A stretch of DNA of 14,479 nt from assembly GCA_030745955.1 (NCBI GenBank), contig JASLNQ010000028.1:1-14479 (forward strand), read 5' to 3'. The stretch's first letter is position 1. Each line of letters begins with the position of its first letter. Positions 14,479 through 14,479 of the stretch are shown here, in pieces. The notes below the pieces were generated by a model, which was not told where the DNA came from, made no database searches, and saw only the letters and a program-made list of their open reading frames with translations. Origin of the DNA: Dehalococcoidia bacterium. Its GTDB lineage: Bacteria; Chloroflexota; Dehalococcoidia; UBA1151; UBA1328. A program made the position numbers and the translations under genes.

Positions 14479-14479
14479 G

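Overview
The window is GC-rich bacterial DNA, densely coded, with GTG and TTG starts alongside ATG. The gene mix suggests a Chloroflexota bacterium of the Dehalococcoidia/SAR202 kind: a RamA-like corrinoid activator, an MtaA/CmuA-type methyltransferase, a CtBP-like dehydrogenase, a DUF6886 protein and a xylose-isomerase-like TIM barrel. That placement is inference from gene content, with modest confidence. No rRNA, tRNA, CRISPR array, transposase or integrase was seen.

Layout, left to right. (1) 3-698: the 3' part of an NHL beta-propeller gene (+). (2) 752-1162: a 5'-truncated remnant of an S41 peptidase (-). (3) 1226-2062: a sugar phosphate isomerase/epimerase-like TIM barrel (-). (4) 2063-2481: a gene-free stretch between divergent genes, rich in inverted repeats and holding three copies of a GGTGGG..TTCAC motif. 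(5) 2482-7089: a three-gene operon (+) of MoxR AAA ATPase, DUF58 protein and a TgpA-like membrane protein with a transglutaminase fold. (6) 7279-8265: a D-2-hydroxyacid dehydrogenase (-), divergent from a DUF6886 protein at 8356-8892 (+). (7) 8893-9040: tandem 23-bp repeats and a palindrome that also occurs near 7126. (8) 9041-14478: a long minus-strand corrinoid methyl-transfer cluster.

The cluster in (8) reads in this order: homocysteine S-methyltransferase domain protein (cut by the window edge), unrecognised 223-aa protein, MtaA/CmuA-like zinc methyltransferase, a 149-bp gap with an operator-like palindrome, corrinoid protein, unrecognised 90-aa four-cysteine protein, and a RACo/RamA-like ferredoxin-ASKHA activator. 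Together these could move a methyl group from an unidentified donor through cob(I)alamin to homocysteine, with the last protein reductively rescuing the corrinoid. It resembles a methionine synthase broken into separate proteins, but no pterin-binding module is visible in the window. The two unrecognised members are the best candidates for undescribed components.

The other striking point is the TgpA-like protein. It keeps the His and Asp of the transglutaminase triad but has Ala at the nucleophile position, and the whole 757-residue protein contains no cysteine, so it cannot be a thiol transglutaminase.
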